NCBI GenBank assembly: GCA_003670425.1
Contig: QWRL01000033.1
Span: 1-16,543 of the forward strand
Direction: 5' to 3'
Length of the DNA: 16,543 bases
Origin: Chloroflexota bacterium
GTDB taxonomy: Bacteria; Chloroflexota; Anaerolineae; Anaerolineales; UBA11657
Shown piece by piece: positions 1 through 7,892 of this stretch. The translations under genes were made by a program, and so were the position numbers. Every line of letters starts with the position of its first letter. Position 1 is the first letter of the stretch. The notes under the pieces were generated by a model, which saw nothing but the letters and a program-made list of their open reading frames with translations, was not told the DNA's origin and did not search any database.

Positions 1-9
1 GGTCGCCTT

Positions 10-456
10 CTAGCGGGCCACAGTCCCGGCGGCCCCCCCCCGTCCGGGCACAGTTGTCTCATCCGCGCTGCGGTCCAGCGGCAGGCTTGCAGCAGCAGCG
101 CGGCCTAAATTCTGGGCGAGCGCCGCCGCATTGGCCGGGACGCCGGCCGCATCCAGCCATGGCGCGCGGGCCACTGGTGCCTGGCCCGCGACAAGCCGCA
201 ATCGCGGTGCGGCCGCCTGCGGCGAGATTTCAGCCGCCGTGCGGTAGCACAGATGCGCGCAGTCACCTGCTCCGCCCGCCAGGTAACAATTTCCCAAAAG
301 CAGCAGCGCCTGCACGTTGTCAGCTGCTTGTGCCAGCTCGGCCAGCAGGCATAAAACTGCAGCCGGCATCGCGCCGGCGTCCAAGTGCGCCTGCGCTTGC
401 TGCAGCCACGGCGGAATGGCCGCCTCAGTTTCAGACTCTGCTTCAGTTGACGCCAT
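10..456 (-). CDS. Small TPR-like hypothetical protein
   Basis: About 148 residues if translation starts at the ATG at 456. An in-frame TTG at 486 would add ten residues, but it has no better ribosome site. Residues about 14-70 are Ala/Leu-rich amphipathic helices spaced like two tetratricopeptide repeats (for example VQALLLLGNCYLAGG and a following CYRTAAEISPQ helix), which suggests a protein-interaction scaffold. The remainder is low-complexity Ala/Pro/Gly with no motif I recognise. There is no signal peptide or membrane segment, so it is probably cytoplasmic. It lies on the same strand downstream of the glycerate kinase gene, about 110 nt away. The last 15 codons contain a run of nine G on the sense strand (33-41), so the C-terminal frame deserves caution. 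The TPR call is inferred from helix pattern only, and no specific function can be assigned. Confidence 0.6.
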   Translation of the reverse strand: MASTEAESETEAAIPPWLQQAQAHLDAGAMPAAVLCLLAELAQAADNVQALLLLGNCYLAGGAGDCAHLCYRTAAEISPQAAAPRLRLVAGQAPVARAPWLDAAGVPANAAALAQNLGRAAAASLPLDRSADETTVPGRGGAAGTVAR

Positions 457-464
457 GCTGTTCG

Positions 465-470
465 ATTCTA
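465..470 (-). promoter_or_regulatory. Possible -10 box for the TPR-like gene
   Basis: On the minus strand TAGAAT lies eight bases before the ATG at 456, and there is no Shine-Dalgarno sequence in between. That spacing would give a nearly leaderless transcript. No good -35 hexamer is visible at 16-18 nt, so this is weak. Confidence 0.3.
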
Positions 471-565
471 AATTTATTGGAGGCAATTGGCGCGGAGATC
501 AGGTGGCGGAATGACTGGGGCTGATCAGATGCGTTGCGAAAAATTCCTAGCAACTCTTTGGAGAA

Positions 566-1912
566 TCAGTATAGCATGGCAAACACAAGGTCATTCACAT
601 TTGTACCGGTGGCGCCGGTGCAAATGTGGTCGCCGAGCGCTGCGAATAGTGTTCCGGAGTCGTTTTCGGCGAGGCTGGCACCTGCGCTGTAGCCGGCACG
701 CGCTGCGCGCTGCACGGTGTCAGCTTCCGCAACTGCACCAGCTGCTGCGCTTGAGCCGTCGTCGCCATCGGTGGCCAGGCTGACAATGCGCACGCGCTGC
801 AGCGCGTGCTCGTCCAGCAGCAGCGCCGCAGCCAGCGCCAGCTCGGAGTTGCGTCCGCCGCGGCCATTGCCGTGCATGGTCACGGTTGTCTCGCCGCCCC
901 ACATCAAGCAGGCGGGAGCCGCCACCGGCCCGGCGGCACGCCGCACCTGCGCAGCCAGCGCCACCACCGCTGCGGCTGCAACACGCGCCTCGCCCTGCAG
1001 CTTGGTGGTGACCAGCAGCGGATTAAATCCCAATTGCGCGGCACAGTCCAATGCTGCGCCCGCAGCCAGTGCGTTGTCCGCCACCAGCACCGTGTGCACA
1101 TTGGCAAATATGGGATCACCCGGCTTGGGCGTCTCCGGCACGCGGCCCTGCACACCGGCCTCCAAGTGCAGCGCGATCCGGGGCGGAAGGCCGTCCCACA
1201 AGTTGAGCAACCGCAAGATTGCCACCGCATCCGCATAGGTTGTGGGGTCCGCCAGCAGCGGACCAGAGGCCACCATGTCCAGCGCGCCGCCCACCACATC
1301 AGAAAGCACCAGGCACAGCACCTGCGCGGGAAACAAGTGCCGCGCCAGCCCGCCGCCTTGCACTTGCGAGAGATGCTTGCGCACCGTATTGAATTGCTGG
1401 ATGCTGGCGCCCGAACGCAGCAATTGCTGGTTGAGCTGCTGCAGATCCGCAAGCGCCACGCCATCCACGGGCAGTGTGAACAAAGCTGAGCCGCCACCGC
1501 TGACCACCACGATGATCAGATCATCCGGCGCGGGCCGGCCGGCAGCGGCCAGCAACTGGAGCGCTGCCTGCACGCCGGCTTCATCCGGCACCGGATGCGC
1601 GGCCTCCAAAACTTGCAGCCCGGCCACGGGCTGCGCAAATCCGCGCTTCGTAATCAACACGCCATCAACCGCCAGCTCCGGCACCGCCGCCATAACCGCG
1701 CGCGCCATCTGCACCGCCGCCTTGCCAATGCCCAGCACGCGCACGCGCTGAAAGCCCGTCAGGTTATAGCTGCGTGTGCCCGCCTGCAGCAGCCCGCCCG
1801 TGCGCACAAGCGTGCGCGCCACCGCAGCCGCAGGGTCCGCTGCGCGCAGCGCCGCTGCAATGATGCGGTCGGTGTGGTCTGCGCGCGCCGACCAGTCGCA
1901 ATGCACGGGCAT
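566..1912 (-). CDS. Glycerate 2-kinase (DUF4147/MOFRL family)
   Basis: A 448-residue protein of the MOFRL-type glycerate kinase family, which phosphorylates D-glycerate with ATP to 2-phosphoglycerate and feeds serine, glyoxylate or tartrate breakdown into glycolysis. The N-terminal DUF4147 domain (about 12-250) shows GIGKAA with the family's key lysine at 64, the glycine-rich VVSGGGSALFTLP around 136-148, NTVRKHLSQVQGGGLA around 175-190 and LSDVVGG followed by ASGP. The C-terminal MOFRL domain shows WGGETTVT, GRGGRNSELALA, ATDGDDGSS and the closing TGATGTNVNDL. The length matches the family. The ATG at 1912 has no Shine-Dalgarno; a TATACT sits six bases upstream, so the mRNA may be leaderless. 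Neighbouring genes give no pathway context. The family is confident; the exact substrate is inferred. Confidence 0.93.
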   Translation of the reverse strand: MPVHCDWSARADHTDRIIAAALRAADPAAAVARTLVRTGGLLQAGTRSYNLTGFQRVRVLGIGKAAVQMARAVMAAVPELAVDGVLITKRGFAQPVAGLQVLEAAHPVPDEAGVQAALQLLAAAGRPAPDDLIIVVVSGGGSALFTLPVDGVALADLQQLNQQLLRSGASIQQFNTVRKHLSQVQGGGLARHLFPAQVLCLVLSDVVGGALDMVASGPLLADPTTYADAVAILRLLNLWDGLPPRIALHLEAGVQGRVPETPKPGDPIFANVHTVLVADNALAAGAALDCAAQLGFNPLLVTTKLQGEARVAAAAVVALAAQVRRAAGPVAAPACLMWGGETTVTMHGNGRGGRNSELALAAALLLDEHALQRVRIVSLATDGDDGSSAAAGAVAEADTVQRAARAGYSAGASLAENDSGTLFAALGDHICTGATGTNVNDLVFAMLY

Positions 1913-1918
1913 GCAGGC

Positions 1919-1926
1919 AGTATACT
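1919..1926 (-). promoter_or_regulatory. Palindromic -10 element before glycerate kinase
   Basis: AGTATACT is a perfect 8-bp palindrome. On the minus strand it supplies TATACT (1924-1919), with only six bases before the ATG at 1912, which predicts a start of transcription at or beside the start codon. A weak TTTAGC lies 17 nt upstream as a possible -35. Confidence 0.4.
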
Positions 1927-2001
1927 AAGTGACGGGCGCGCGCTAAAATTGCAGGCGCTGCCCGCGCATGCCGCCGTTTAACGGCCCGCCCGCACAAATT
2001 G

Positions 2002-2010
2002 TGCTATAAC
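2002..2010 (+). promoter_or_regulatory. Extended -10 promoter of greA
   Basis: TGC-TATAAC is an extended -10 (TGn plus a 5/6 match to TATAAT). It predicts transcription starting near 2016, just ahead of the ribosome-binding site. No convincing -35 is present, as is usual for extended -10 promoters. Confidence 0.5.
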
Positions 2011-2019
2011 AAACGCTTC

Positions 2020-2025
2020 AGGTGA
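2020..2025 (+). promoter_or_regulatory. Ribosome-binding site that fixes the greA start
   Basis: AGGTGA lies five bases before the ATG at 2031. This favours that ATG over the in-frame GTG at 2022, which falls inside the site, and over the TTG at 2028. Confidence 0.65.
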
Positions 2026-2030
2026 TATTG

Positions 2031-2510
2031 ATGAAAAAGCAAGCCGCCACTTACCTCACGCCTAACGGCGCAGAAAAGCTGCGCGAGGAACTAAAGCAGC
2101 TGGTCGAGGTGCAGCGCGTAAGCCTTGCAGAGCGCCTGCGCGATGCAATCCGCATGGGCGACTTGAGCGAGAACGCGGACTACATTGCAGCCAAGGAAGA
2201 TCAGGCATTTCTGGAGGGGCGCATTCTGGAGGTAGAAGCCACGCTGCGCGACGCAACGGTCATCAAAGGCCCAGATGGCGGCCGCAACGGGTTGGTTGGC
2301 ATTGGTTCGAAGGTTACCGTTGTGGAAGAAGGATCGGCACCGGAGACCTATACAGTGGTGGGCTCGGCGGAAGCCGACCCGCGCAAGGGCTTGATATCCA
2401 ACCTGTCGCCGATTGGCATGGCGCTGCTGGGCCGGCGCGCCGGCGACACGGTAAAACCCAAGATGCCCGGCGGAGGCGTGCTGTCACTCAAGATTGAAAA
2501 AGTGGAGTGA
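2031..2510 (+). CDS. greA: Transcription elongation factor GreA
   Basis: A 159-residue protein of normal GreA length. It binds the secondary channel of RNA polymerase and stimulates cleavage of backtracked RNA so that stalled complexes can resume. The N-terminal coiled coil (about 1-75) carries the conserved tip GDLSENADY at 43-51, including the acidic residues D44 and E47 that coordinate the catalytic metal. The C-terminal FKBP-like domain (about 80-159) shows GSKVTVVEEG and ISNLSPIGMALLGRRAGD. It is a single-gene unit with its own extended -10 promoter and a strong terminator immediately downstream, diverging from the glycerate kinase. The ATG at 2031 is chosen because of the AGGTGA five bases upstream and because MKKQAATYLT is the typical GreA beginning. 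Confidence 0.97.
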   Translation: MKKQAATYLTPNGAEKLREELKQLVEVQRVSLAERLRDAIRMGDLSENADYIAAKEDQAFLEGRILEVEATLRDATVIKGPDGGRNGLVGIGSKVTVVEEGSAPETYTVVGSAEADPRKGLISNLSPIGMALLGRRAGDTVKPKMPGGGVLSLKIEKVE

Positions 2511-2528
2511 CGGCCAACCAGCTGAAAC

Positions 2529-2561
2529 AAAAACGCCCCGCAAATTGCGGGGCGTTTTTTT
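2529..2561. terminator. Bidirectional rho-independent terminator
   Basis: A perfect 8-bp GC stem, CGCCCCGC (2534-2541) with GCGGGGCG (2547-2554) and loop AAATT, is flanked by five A on the left (2529-2533) and seven T on the right (2555-2561). Read on the plus strand it ends greA; read on the minus strand it ends the long ffh-to-hypothetical block whose last stop is at 2578. Confidence 0.93.
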
Positions 2562-2577
2562 GTTGAGTTTCACGCAC

Positions 2578-3648
2578 TCACTTTTTCTTCCACGCGGTCA
2601 GCTCCACCGTGAGCGTGTTGAAGAAGGTCTCGGGTGGCAGCGGGCCGCTGCCGTAATTCATGTCCACCACGCGCACAGATACGTGCAGCATGTTAGTTTC
2701 CAGAATTGTTGTTTCGCCAGTCTTGGCAACCACCGGGTCGCCCTTGGGAGCCACGCGCCCGCGCATGCCGTTGTCTGCATAGCCGGACTGGCTGAGCAGC
2801 ACCTTTGTCACGGTGCGCACATCGTTCTTGTCAAACAGCCAAACTTCAAAGGCGGCCACCTTCTTCGGATCGCCCACGCCAATCGTCTCGCACACGCCCA
2901 CGCCGCACTCGCCGAGAAAATCGCCGTTGGCATCATCGATGCTAAATGAGTCATCGTAGGTGTCATCGCCAAACATGTAAGTTGTCATGAAGCGCGCAAT
3001 TGGCGCACCACGCTCCACCGTGCGGTCCGTGGAAGGCGCGCTCGCCACAACTGGCGGCGGCGGGTCCGCCTTGACGGGAGTAAGCTGGCGCACTTGCGGC
3101 TGCACCTTTTCGCGGCGCGCGGCCTCGCGTGGCACGCGCATGCGCGACCACGCCACAAAGCCCACGGCCCCCACCAATACCATCACTGCCAACACCGCCG
3201 GCAAAACAACGCCCATGCTGATTGCGGCGCTGGCAGAAGCATTCGCGGCTGGTTTGGCAGGCGCATTTTCGATTACCACCTGCAAGTCTGCAATGCGCGC
3301 CTGCTGGCTGCCCTGCGTGTTTCCCAAAGCGCGTTTGAGCGCGTTCGCAGACTGTTCCTGCAGCAGGCCAATGCGGTTGCGCGCATCTTCTTCGTTGAGG
3401 GTGACCGAATATGAATCGGCCGCCATCTGCACCCACAGGGTTTGGTAAACGGGGTTCAATTGCACCGGGCCAGCATTCACCCACTGCACCGGCACCAGCC
3501 ACCAGCCCAGCAGCATCCAGCCGACCAGCAGGCCAGCCAGCAGTGCACCGCCAATTACGATGCGCATATCGCCCAGCCACGCACGGCTGCGCTCAGCGGA
3601 CGGCGGCCGCGCTGCTTTTGGTTTTACGGACTGCACACTCAGCCACAT
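2578..3648 (-). CDS. Two-TM conserved hypothetical protein
   Basis: 356 residues, family not recognised. A hydrophobic helix at about 29-52 (VIGGALLAGLLVGWMLLGWW) is followed by a loop (53-145) that contains a predicted coiled-coil-like stretch NRIGLLQEQSANALKRAL. A second membrane helix lies at about 146-168, followed immediately by a basic stretch (RMRVPREAARREK). The charge pattern suggests both termini face the cytoplasm. A Pro-rich linker (190-210) leads to a compact C-terminal domain (218-350) rich in beta-prone segments and Asp (GDDTYDDSFSIDDANGDFLG, two Cys in GECGVGVCETIG, FEVWLFDKND). The ATG at 3648 has GAGGG only three bases upstream. It is last in the minus-strand block, 93 nt after topA, and ends at the shared terminator. 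I recall similar proteins only as uncharacterised Chloroflexota proteins; no function is assigned. Confidence 0.8.
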   Translation of the reverse strand: MWLSVQSVKPKAARPPSAERSRAWLGDMRIVIGGALLAGLLVGWMLLGWWLVPVQWVNAGPVQLNPVYQTLWVQMAADSYSVTLNEEDARNRIGLLQEQSANALKRALGNTQGSQQARIADLQVVIENAPAKPAANASASAAISMGVVLPAVLAVMVLVGAVGFVAWSRMRVPREAARREKVQPQVRQLTPVKADPPPPVVASAPSTDRTVERGAPIARFMTTYMFGDDTYDDSFSIDDANGDFLGECGVGVCETIGVGDPKKVAAFEVWLFDKNDVRTVTKVLLSQSGYADNGMRGRVAPKGDPVVAKTGETTILETNMLHVSVRVVDMNYGSGPLPPETFFNTLTVELTAWKKK

Positions 3649-3741
3649 AAGCCCTCACTAGAAAATACGAAGCCCACCGGCGGACTGCCCCGCAAGTATG
3701 GCATAACTAGAGCCTTGATGCAACTTCAATGCCACTGCCCG

Positions 3742-6078
3742 CTACGCCACGGCCTCGCTAATTTGCAGCAGCGCCACCGCCTTGCACTCGAGACAGGTGG
3801 ATTTGGTCTTGCTGCTTTGCACCAGCATGCCTTTGCAATCCGGGCAGGGCGTGGATAGCGGCCGCTTCCAAGAAGTCCACTCGCACTCCGGGTACTTGAT
3901 ACAGCCGAAGAAGGAGCGCCCTTTGCGCGTGCGGCGCTCAACCAAGTCGGCGGTGCAAGTGGGGCAGGGCACACCAATTTTTTCCAGCAGCGGCTCCACG
4001 TGGCGGCAATCCGGGAATCCGCTGCAAGCCACGAACTTTCCGTAGCGCCCGTAGCGCACCAGCAAGCGCTGGCTGCACTTGGGGCAGTCCTTGTCCACAT
4101 ACTCCGGCACTTGCGGCACAACTTCAATTTCCGCCTGCGCCCGTTCCACCTGCTTCGCAAACGGACCGTAAAACTCGCCAATCACAGGCACCCATTGGCG
4201 CTCGCCTTCCGCAATCGCGTCCAGTTCTTCTTCCATCTTTTTGGTAAAGCTCACATCAAGCACGTCAGAGAAATGCTCCATCAACATGTCCGTGACTTGA
4301 ATGCCGATTGCCGTGGGCATCAGGCGCCGGCTTTCAGACAGCACGTAGCCGCGCGCCTGAATGGTTGTGATGGTGGGCGCGTAAGTGGACGGCCGGCCGA
4401 TGCCATTCTCCTCCAGCACTTTGATGAGCGAGGCTTCGGTGAAGCGCGGCGGGGGCTGCGTAAAGTGCTGCTCAGGCAGCAACTTTTGCAGCTGAAGCGC
4501 ATCGCCGGTCTCAAGCGGCGGCACGTCCGTCTCGGGTTCATCCACCTGCGCGTCTTCGTCTGCGGACTCCTCATATACCTGCAAGAAACCCGGGAAGCGC
4601 AGCAGCGAACCGCTGGCGCGGAAGCCGTAAGTCTGGTTTTGCGCAGCCGCATCAATCTCTGCAGCCACAGTTTCGTAAATGGCCGGCAGCATCTGGCTGG
4701 CCACCAGCCGCCGCCAGATCAGCTGGTAAAGCCGGAACTGATCGCGCGTCAAGTCTGCCTGCACTTGCTCCGGCGTTCGCATCGCTGATGTGGGCCGGAT
4801 GGCTTCATGCGCTTCCTGCGCGCCCTTCGCTTTTGTTTTGAACATTGGTGCAGTGGCCGGCAGGCTGTCGGCACCGTAGCGCTCGGTAACCAGCTCACGC
4901 ACCTCGGCCTGCGCTTCGGCCGCCACATTCAAACTATCGGTGCGCATATAAGTAATGAGGCCCACACTGCCGTTGCCGGCCAGGTCCACGCCTTCATAAA
5001 GTGATTGAGCCACAGCCATAGTGCGCCGGGCGGTGTAGCCCAGCCGGCGCGATGCGTCCTGCTGCAGTGTGCTGGTGGTAAACGGCGGAGCCGGATTGCG
5101 CTTGCGCTCGCCCCGCTTCACATTTGAAACGCTCCAAGCCGCATGCTCAAGGTCCTTCAGCACCGGCTCCAATGCGGCCTGCGTATCAAGCGGCACGTCT
5201 TTGTCGCGCCCCACCCGCTGGCCGCCAATGGTGTGCAGCGCCGCACTAAAAATTTTTTCGGAAGTTTCGGCAAGCTTGGACAGCTCGGCGTGCAGCGTCC
5301 AGTACTCTACCGGCTCAAACTGGTCAATCACGCGCTCGCGGTCCACCACCAGCCGCACCGCCACAGATTGCACGCGGCCGGCAGAAAGCCGGCCACGGAT
5401 TTTGGCCCACAGCAGCGGGCTGAGCGAGTAGCCCACCAGCCGGTCCAATATGCGCCGCGCCTGCTGCGCATCAATCAGGTTCGAATTAATTTCGCGCGGG
5501 TTCTCGAATGCATTTTTGATTGCCGTCTTTGTGATTTCATGGAACACAACGCGGCGCACCCGCTCCGGCTCCACCTTCAGCGCTTCGCCCAGGTGCCACG
5601 CAATCGCCTCGCCTTCGCGGTCCAGATCGGTGGCGAGGTAAATCTCCGCGGCTGCGGCTGCATCCTGGCGCAACTCTTTGACGAGCGCCAGCCGGTCGCT
5701 CATGATGCGGTACTTGGGCGTGAAGTTGTTGGTGACATCCACTGAAAGTTGCGAGCGCAGCAAATCACGCACGTGCCCCAGCGAAGCCTTGACGGAGTAG
5801 CCCTTGCCCAAAAACTTGCCAATTGTGCGCGCCTTGGCCGGCGACTCAACAATTACCAGTTTGCCAATGCGCCGGCGTACGACGCGCTTGGCACCGGCGC
5901 GCGGCACCGCCACGGGCGGAACCAGCCCATCATGCGCGGGGGTGCGCCCCATGCGGTAGACACCCGTGCCGCACACAGCGCAGCGCCCCTTGGTGCCGCA
6001 AACCGCCTGCTTGGTAAAGACTGCAGTGGGCTCGGCCATCTCGCGCTTGCCCTTGCATTTCACACAATATGCTTCCAT
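3742..6078 (-). CDS. topA: DNA topoisomerase I with N-terminal zinc domain
   Basis: A 778-residue type IA topoisomerase that relaxes negatively supercoiled DNA by making a transient 5'-phosphotyrosyl break. Residues 1-44 form a small zinc domain (C5xxC8, C33xxC36; DUF5679-like) not found in E. coli TopA. The Toprim domain follows: KLVIVESPAKA at 73-83 with E78, and DLDRE with D151, D153 and E155. The active-site tyrosine is Y377 in GLITYMRTDS, with R379. Three C-terminal Cys4 zinc ribbons use C665/668/685/691, C705/708/726/732 and C745/748/762/765, the last a shorter C-x2-C form. The ATG at 6078 is preferred because the protein then begins MEAYCVKC; an in-frame TTG at 6099 would add seven residues. 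It lies 73 nt downstream of dprA, an adjacency also known in Bacillus. Confidence 0.97.
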   Translation of the reverse strand: MEAYCVKCKGKREMAEPTAVFTKQAVCGTKGRCAVCGTGVYRMGRTPAHDGLVPPVAVPRAGAKRVVRRRIGKLVIVESPAKARTIGKFLGKGYSVKASLGHVRDLLRSQLSVDVTNNFTPKYRIMSDRLALVKELRQDAAAAAEIYLATDLDREGEAIAWHLGEALKVEPERVRRVVFHEITKTAIKNAFENPREINSNLIDAQQARRILDRLVGYSLSPLLWAKIRGRLSAGRVQSVAVRLVVDRERVIDQFEPVEYWTLHAELSKLAETSEKIFSAALHTIGGQRVGRDKDVPLDTQAALEPVLKDLEHAAWSVSNVKRGERKRNPAPPFTTSTLQQDASRRLGYTARRTMAVAQSLYEGVDLAGNGSVGLITYMRTDSLNVAAEAQAEVRELVTERYGADSLPATAPMFKTKAKGAQEAHEAIRPTSAMRTPEQVQADLTRDQFRLYQLIWRRLVASQMLPAIYETVAAEIDAAAQNQTYGFRASGSLLRFPGFLQVYEESADEDAQVDEPETDVPPLETGDALQLQKLLPEQHFTQPPPRFTEASLIKVLEENGIGRPSTYAPTITTIQARGYVLSESRRLMPTAIGIQVTDMLMEHFSDVLDVSFTKKMEEELDAIAEGERQWVPVIGEFYGPFAKQVERAQAEIEVVPQVPEYVDKDCPKCSQRLLVRYGRYGKFVACSGFPDCRHVEPLLEKIGVPCPTCTADLVERRTRKGRSFFGCIKYPECEWTSWKRPLSTPCPDCKGMLVQSSKTKSTCLECKAVALLQISEAVA

Positions 6079-6151
6079 GTATAACTTGTTTCCCCTCAAC
6101 TAAAACTTTCAGCCGCGCATTTGCGCTCCGGACCCGGCCAGCTGCAGCCCG

Positions 6152-7264
6152 TCAGCCGGCCGCATAAAGCGCGGGCAGCTCCCGCGCCAGTACAAACTGC
6201 ATTCCGCCCACCTGGCGCACAAACCCTTTCAGCTCCAGCATGGCCAGCGCACTCGTCACTTGCGCAATTGGCAGCGTGGCCAGCACGCTTAGCTCATCCA
6301 CATGCAGCGGCTCGCGGCTCAGGTGCGCGAGCATCGTGCGCTCCACCCCGTCCACGGGCAGCTCCAGCTGCGCCGACTGTTTCTCCGTCACCTGGCGCAG
6401 GTTGAGCTCCTCCAGCACATCATCAGCAGATAACACCGGCCGCGCGCCATCGCGAATGAGCCGGTTGGTGCCACGGCTGCTGTGGCTCAGAATGCTGCCG
6501 GGCACTGCCATCACTTCGCGCCCTTGGTCTGCCGCAAACTGCGCCGTGATCAGCGCGCCACTGCGCTCGCCAGCCTCCACCACAATCACCGCCAGCGACA
6601 ACCCGCTGATGATGCGGTTGCGCGGCGGAAAATTGCGCGCATCCGGCGCAGTGCCGGGCGGATAGTCGCTAATCAGCGCTCCCTGCGCGGCAATGCGCTG
6701 CGCCAGCTGCCGGTGCTCCAGCGGATACACCTTGTCCAGCCCGGAACCAAGCACGGCCAGTGTGCGCCCGCCCGCTGCCAGCGCCGTGCTGTGCGCCACC
6801 TCATCAATACCACGCGCCAAGCCGCTCACAATTGTCACGCCCGCCCGCACCAGTGCCTCGCACAATTCGCGCGTAACTTCGCGCCCGTAACTGGTGGCCT
6901 TGCGCGTGCCCACCACCGCCACGGACCAGTTGTCCGCCGGCTTTAACTCGCCGCGCAAATACAAAAGCGGCGGACTGTCATCCACGGCCTTTAAGTGCGC
7001 CGGATAATTTTCATCTTTCCAAGTCAGCACCTGCACACCGGACTTGTCAATCGCGGCACAGGTGGCTTCCAAGTCCAGCGCTTCGCGCCGGGCAAGCAAT
7101 TCGTTTAATGTGCGCTGCTCCAGCCCGCAGGCTGCCAACGCGCCGGGCGGCGCCTGCCATGCCTGTTGGGCGCTGCCAAAGCGCTCCAGCAGTTGGCGCA
7201 TGCGCACCGGCCCGATGCCCGCAGTCATGTTCAGCGCCACCCAAAAGCGCTGCTCGGCGTTCAT
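6152..7264 (-). CDS. dprA: DNA-processing protein DprA (Smf)
   Basis: A 370-residue DprA. In competent bacteria this protein binds incoming single-stranded DNA, protects it and loads RecA; in other lineages its role is less clear. An N-terminal helix-hairpin-helix/SAM-like region (about 5-75, with AGIGPVRMRQLLERFG) precedes the Rossmann-like core. The core shows VVGTRKATSYG (118-127), SGLARGIDEVAH (147-158), the signature FPPRNRIISGLS (212-223), SGALITAQFAADQGR and GTNRLIRDGA. A C-terminal winged-helix segment covers about 300-362. The ATG at 7264 has AAGGG six bases upstream. It sits between rimM and topA on the same strand with gaps of 65 and 73 nt, consistent with one operon. No other competence genes are in the window, so natural transformation cannot be concluded. 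Confidence 0.96.
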   Translation of the reverse strand: MNAEQRFWVALNMTAGIGPVRMRQLLERFGSAQQAWQAPPGALAACGLEQRTLNELLARREALDLEATCAAIDKSGVQVLTWKDENYPAHLKAVDDSPPLLYLRGELKPADNWSVAVVGTRKATSYGREVTRELCEALVRAGVTIVSGLARGIDEVAHSTALAAGGRTLAVLGSGLDKVYPLEHRQLAQRIAAQGALISDYPPGTAPDARNFPPRNRIISGLSLAVIVVEAGERSGALITAQFAADQGREVMAVPGSILSHSSRGTNRLIRDGARPVLSADDVLEELNLRQVTEKQSAQLELPVDGVERTMLAHLSREPLHVDELSVLATLPIAQVTSALAMLELKGFVRQVGGMQFVLARELPALYAAG

Positions 7265-7329
7265 GCGCTGCCCTTCAGCCAGCTCTTACTGCGGCCCGCA
7301 AACGGCGCGCGGCGCGGCAATCTCAGCAT

Positions 7330-7848
7330 CTATCCCTGCCGCAAGCCGGGCATCAGCCACACCAGCATGCTGCGCGCAGGCAAATCCACATTGCGCACCA
7401 CTTGGGCAATTGCGGGCAGCAGCACTTCGCCCGCTGCACCCACTACCCGGTACACATCGTTTGCGCCTGTCACCAGCACCTCCACCAGTTCGCCCAGCTC
7501 CTCGCCCTCGGTTGTCACCACGCGCAGGCCCACAAGGTCTGCAATGTAATATTCATTTTCCTGGAGCGCGCCCAGGTCTTCCGCCTGCACCCACACAGCC
7601 GCGCCCGTCAGGAGCGCAGCTGCAGCGTGATCCGCGCAGCCTTCCAGCTCCAGCACTAGCGCCTTCCCTTGCCGGCGCGCTGCAAGCAGCGCATAGCGCT
7701 GGCGTTGCTCGCCAACAAATACCTTTTGCAAACTGTCCAAGGAAGGAAGACCGCGCGCGCGGCTGTGGAGTCTCACTGCGCCATGCACGCCCTGCGGGCC
7801 GACGATATTGCCGAGGAATATATATCGCGTTGCTTCGGTTGACGGCAC
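7330..7848 (-). CDS. rimM: Ribosome maturation factor RimM
   Basis: 172 residues, normal for RimM, a 16S rRNA processing factor that binds ribosomal protein S19 and helps assemble the head of the 30S subunit. The N-terminal beta-barrel domain begins with the family signature LGNIVGPQGVHGAVRL at about 12-27. The C-terminal PRC-barrel domain covers about 95-172 and includes ENEYYIADLVGLRV, the GELVEVLVTGANDVYRV segment and LLPAIAQVVRNVDL. The start is a GTG at 7848; no in-frame ATG exists nearby, and starting later would cut the signature. It lies 44 nt after khpA and is part of the ffh-rpsP-khpA-rimM cluster. The usual next genes, trmD and rplS, are not here. Confidence 0.95.
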   Translation of the reverse strand: MPSTEATRYIFLGNIVGPQGVHGAVRLHSRARGLPSLDSLQKVFVGEQRQRYALLAARRQGKALVLELEGCADHAAAALLTGAAVWVQAEDLGALQENEYYIADLVGLRVVTTEGEELGELVEVLVTGANDVYRVVGAAGEVLLPAIAQVVRNVDLPARSMLVWLMPGLRQG

Positions 7849-7892
7849 TCCCGGATTTTCGAAACGGTCAGCAAGAACAGCGGGTTGCGCCG

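Noticed and set aside
6079..6099. TTG start of topA at 6099
   Set aside because: It adds seven residues ahead of the characteristic MEAYCVKC beginning and has no better ribosome site.
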